From: Ensifer sp. USDA 6670
GTDB taxonomy: Bacteria > Pseudomonadota > Alphaproteobacteria > Rhizobiales > Rhizobiaceae
DNA: 64,000 bases
NCBI GenBank assembly: GCA_000421085.1
Contig: ATWE01000014.1
Span: 124,001 to 188,000, forward strand
Reading direction: 5' to 3'
The notes under the pieces are model-generated. The model was not told the origin of the DNA. It saw only the letters and a program-made list of their open reading frames with translations, and searched no databases. Each line of letters opens with the position of its first letter. The stretch's first letter is position 1. Position numbers and translations under genes: made by a program. Below are positions 61,583 through 64,000 of the stretch, in pieces.

Positions 61583-62767
61583 ATGACGCCTGACGAAATC
61601 GCAAACGCAATGACCGGCAAGCTAGAGGCCGGGGGAGGGCGACTGGAATCGCTTCTGCCTTCGCCCATGGTGCAGAACCACGCAGCCTTTTTGCACAGGC
61701 TCGAGGACGGAAGTCTCGTCTGTGCCTGGTTTGGCGGGACGCTCGAGGGAAAATCCGACATTTCGATCTTCGCGTCGGTGCTCTCTCCCGGCGCCGCGCA
61801 ATGGGGCGAGCCGCAGCGGTTGAGCTTCGATGCCGATCACTCCGAGCAGAACCCGGTGCTGTTCACGGCGCCCGACGGGCGGCTCTGGCTTTTCCACACG
61901 TCGCAGCCTTCGGGCAACCAGGACGAATGCCGCATCCGTATGGCCGCAATCGAGAGGGATGCCGCTGATCCGACGAGGCTTGCCGCTTCCCAGGGGCGCT
62001 ATCTCGACCTGCCGCGCGGCTGCTTCATCCGCGCGCCGCTCGTCATCAGGGATGACGGGGCCTGGCTTCTGCCGATCTTTCGCTGCATCCAGCGCCCCGG
62101 CCAGAAGTGGAACGGCAGCCACGACAATGCGGCCGTCGGCATCTCGACCGATGGCGGCCGAAGCTGGCAGCTCGCCGACCTCGCCGACTCGATCGGTTGC
62201 GTGCACATGAGCCCAGTGGCCGTGGGCGATAGCGGCTACGCGGCATTCTTCCGCCGCCGCCAGGCAGACCAGGTCTATCGCGTCGAGAGCGTCGACGGCG
62301 GGCGGACGTGGAGCCTGCCGGCGCCGACCGACGTGCCGAACAACAATTCCTCCATCGCCGTCGTCAGGCTCAGGGATGGCCGGCTGGCGATGGTCTGCAA
62401 TCCGGTGAATGCGGCCCTTTCGGCCGACCGGCGCGCATCGCTTTACGACGAGCTCGGAGACGACGACGGCCGGCCCGATGCCGATCCTTCAGGAGGCTGC
62501 GTGCCGATCTGGGGCGTGCCGCGGGCGCCGGTGAGCGTCTGCCTGTCGGCCGACGGCGGCCGGACCTTCCCCGATCGTATCGTGATCGAGGACGGACCGG
62601 GGACCTGCCTTTCCAACAATTCGACCGATGGACACAACAAGGAAATGTCCTATCCGTGGCTCCTCGAAGGGGACGACGGCAGCCTGCACGTCGCCTACAC
62701 CTACCATCGGCGTGCAATCAAATATGTCCGTCTGCCGCCCGGGTGGGCCGACAAGGGGAGAAACTGA
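61583..62767 (+). CDS. Sialidase-like beta-propeller protein (BNR/Asp-box family)
   Basis: This 394-residue protein looks like a six-bladed sialidase-type propeller. Three Asp-box motifs of S-x-D-x-G-x-T-W type are visible: STDGGRSW near residue 195, SVDGGRTW near 237 and SADGGRTF near 327. There is no signal peptide, so it is cytoplasmic, unlike secreted sialidases. The start at 61583 follows GAGGAGG. It is followed with overlap by PdxA-family and iron-ADH genes and is divergent from the importer. It probably hydrolyses or opens an imported glycoside or sugar derivative, but true sialic acid activity is not shown. Confidence 0.78.
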   Translation: MTPDEIANAMTGKLEAGGGRLESLLPSPMVQNHAAFLHRLEDGSLVCAWFGGTLEGKSDISIFASVLSPGAAQWGEPQRLSFDADHSEQNPVLFTAPDGRLWLFHTSQPSGNQDECRIRMAAIERDAADPTRLAASQGRYLDLPRGCFIRAPLVIRDDGAWLLPIFRCIQRPGQKWNGSHDNAAVGISTDGGRSWQLADLADSIGCVHMSPVAVGDSGYAAFFRRRQADQVYRVESVDGGRTWSLPAPTDVPNNNSSIAVVRLRDGRLAMVCNPVNAALSADRRASLYDELGDDDGRPDADPSGGCVPIWGVPRAPVSVCLSADGGRTFPDRIVIEDGPGTCLSNNSTDGHNKEMSYPWLLEGDDGSLHVAYTYHRRAIKYVRLPPGWADKGRN

Positions 62768-63732
62768 TGAGCAAGATTATCGGCATCACCATGGGCGATC
62801 CCTGTGGCGTCGGACCGGAGATCACGGTCCGGTCCCTTGCTGAAATGTCGGCTGCGGACCGGGAGGCGACCCGCATTTACGGCAACCTCGCGACGCTCGA
62901 GGCTGCAAGGGAGGCGCTTGGCCTCTCGGTCGATCTTCAGCCCTATGTCGTCGACCTTCCGGTCGAGGGCGCGCCGCTCGCCTGGGGGAGCCTTTCGGCA
63001 GTGGCAGGCGACGCAGCCTTTCGGTTCATCGAGCGCGCGGTACGCGATGCCCAGGCAGGCAGCATCGGCTGCATCGTCACGGCACCGATCAACAAGGAAG
63101 CACTCAACATGGCAGGCCATCATTACGACGGCCATACCGGCATGCTGCGCAGCCTGACCGGATCGAGCGCCGCCTATATGCTGCTTGCCTCCGAGCGCCT
63201 CAAGGTCATTCACGTCTCCACCCATGTGTCGCTCAAGGAGGCGATCGGCCGCGCCACCACCGAGCGGGTCCTTGCAACGATCCGCGCCGGCAACGCGCAC
63301 CTGAAGCGCATCGGCTACGAGCACCCGCGCATTGCGGTCGCCGGCATCAATCCGCATTGCGGCGAGAACGGCCTGTTCGGCACGGAAGACGATGATCAGA
63401 TCGGGCCTGCGGTGGCGGCCGCGCGTGAAGAAGGCATCGATGTGCAGGGGCCGATCTCTGCCGATACCGTGTTCCATCGCGCCTATTCGGGAGGCTTCGA
63501 TCTGGTCGTCGCGCAATATCACGACCAGGGTCATATCCCGATCAAGCTGGTCGCTTTCGATACGGCGGTCAATGTTTCCGTCGATCTTCCGATCGACCGC
63601 ACCTCCGTCGATCACGGCACTGCCTTCGATATCGCCGGCAAGGGTATCGCCAATCACGGCAACCTGAATTCCGCGATCGCCTATGCGCGCAAGCTCGTGG
63701 CCGGCCAGGCAAGCAGAAAGGCAGCGTCATGA
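62767..63732 (+). CDS. PdxA-family dehydrogenase (PdxA2-like)
   Basis: This 321-residue protein has PdxA features: [13 protein letters not shown] at residues 7-19, [20 protein letters not shown] with the metal His near 116, and [12 protein letters not shown] near 251 and the final [10 protein letters not shown]. PdxA makes part of vitamin B6, while the PdxA2 group oxidises phosphorylated four-carbon sugar acids such as threonate-4-phosphate. The catabolic context favours PdxA2 type, but no DUF1537 kinase is seen in the window. Start and stop overlap both neighbours. Confidence 0.85.
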   Translation: MSKIIGITMGDPCGVGPEITVRSLAEMSAADREATRIYGNLATLEAAREALGLSVDLQPYVVDLPVEGAPLAWGSLSAVAGDAAFRFIERAVRDAQAGSIGCIVTAPINKEALNMAGHHYDGHTGMLRSLTGSSAAYMLLASERLKVIHVSTHVSLKEAIGRATTERVLATIRAGNAHLKRIGYEHPRIAVAGINPHCGENGLFGTEDDDQIGPAVAAAREEGIDVQGPISADTVFHRAYSGGFDLVVAQYHDQGHIPIKLVAFDTAVNVSVDLPIDRTSVDHGTAFDIAGKGIANHGNLNSAIAYARKLVAGQASRKAAS

Positions 63733-64000
63733 TCACGATCCATCAGCCGCGCCGGCTCGTCGTCGGCGCCGGAAGCATCGGCGAAGTCGGCGCCTGGGCC
63801 GGTCAGGTCGGCTCCACCCTGGTCATCGCGACGCCGGTCACGTCCCGATTTGCCGACAGCCTGAAGCTCTCGGGCAAGGTCGCCTTATTCGACGCGATCC
63901 CCGGCGAACCGGATATCGCGACACTCGATGCGGCGCTTGAAGCCGCGCGGAACGCTCGCCCGGATCTGGTCGTCGGTCTTGGCGGCGGCTCGGTGATGGA
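63729..64000 (+). CDS. Iron-containing alcohol dehydrogenase family, N-terminal part
   Basis: The first 90 residues of this protein are visible before the window ends. It begins [20 protein letters not shown] and reaches [11 protein letters not shown], the NAD-binding GGGS motif of iron-type alcohol and glycerol dehydrogenases. The ATG overlaps the PdxA-family stop by ATGA. Full length, metal ligands and substrate lie beyond the edge. It is probably an oxidoreductase for a short alcohol or aldehyde made in this pathway. Confidence 0.82.
   Translation, partial: MITIHQPRRLVVGAGSIGEVGAWAGQVGSTLVIATPVTSRFADSLKLSGKVALFDAIPGEPDIATLDAALEAARNARPDLVVGLGGGSVM

Noticed and set aside
55304-62767. Standard sialic acid catabolism
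   Set aside because: No nanE, nanK, nagA or nagB homologues are seen and the sialidase-like protein is cytoplasmic, so only a loose analogy is kept as a hypothesis.
1-64000. CRISPR arrays, tRNA or rRNA genes, insertion sequences, prophage genes
   Set aside because: No regularly spaced repeats, cloverleaf or rRNA sequence, transposase or phage structural motif was recognised on either strand.

Overview
The window looks like a replicon of a Sinorhizobium/Ensifer-type alphaproteobacterium. The DNA is GC-rich, genes are packed in ATGA-overlapping operons, and sugar-acid and nitrogen-compound catabolism with ABC transporters dominates. There are no rRNA, tRNA or core housekeeping genes. Intergenic palindromes are of rhizobial type, and stress promoters match the EcfG/RpoE2 form known from S. 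meliloti. A megaplasmid resembling pSymB is my inference from gene content; no database was searched.

Region 1 (1-12.2 kb) is a stress and envelope block. It holds an erythromycin-esterase-like end, a YciF-type ferritin-like protein, an endonuclease/exonuclease/phosphatase (EEP) protein, YbhN and phospholipase D (the E. coli ybhP-ybhN-clsB set), a pyruvate-oxidase-like ThDP enzyme, and an operon of two Anabaena-sensory-rhodopsin-transducer-type proteins, a lactone oxidase, a GH13 trehalose-synthase-like enzyme and a flavin oxidoreductase. Most promoter regions here carry GGAAC-N18/19-TT sites.

Region 2 (12.2-18.6 kb) has L-2-hydroxyglutarate oxidase, then an AcoR-like sigma-54 activator facing a near-perfect -24/-12 promoter that drives a butanediol-type dehydrogenase and an FMO/Baeyer-Villiger-like monooxygenase.

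Region 3 (18.7-31.9 kb) is a candidate sugar-acid regulon: two GntR regulators, a DapA-family lyase, a peptide-family ABC importer, a DMT permease, a 2-hydroxyacid dehydrogenase, an RraA-family protein and an IlvD/arabonate-type dehydratase. Three copies of an ACTAATnCATTAGT-type operator tie it together. A glycogen-debranching-like enzyme and a glycosyltransferase follow (31.9-35.4 kb).

Region 4 (35.7-54.5 kb) is the most unusual part. A nucleoside-type (BMP) ABC importer with a CodA-like deaminase, a GntR-controlled xanthine-dehydrogenase-like molybdenum hydroxylase with a His-rich COG0523 GTPase, and a convergent operon of two ACMSD-type amidohydrolases, UbiD, UbiX and a nucleobase permease together suggest an undescribed route for a nucleobase-like heterocycle. 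One amidohydrolase has lost its HxH metal motif.

Region 5 (54.8-64 kb) has a DUF2243 membrane protein and a second peptide-family ABC cassette paralogous to the first, ending in a DapA-family lyase. Divergent from it is an operon of a cytoplasmic sialidase-like protein, a PdxA-family dehydrogenase and an iron-type alcohol dehydrogenase cut by the window end.
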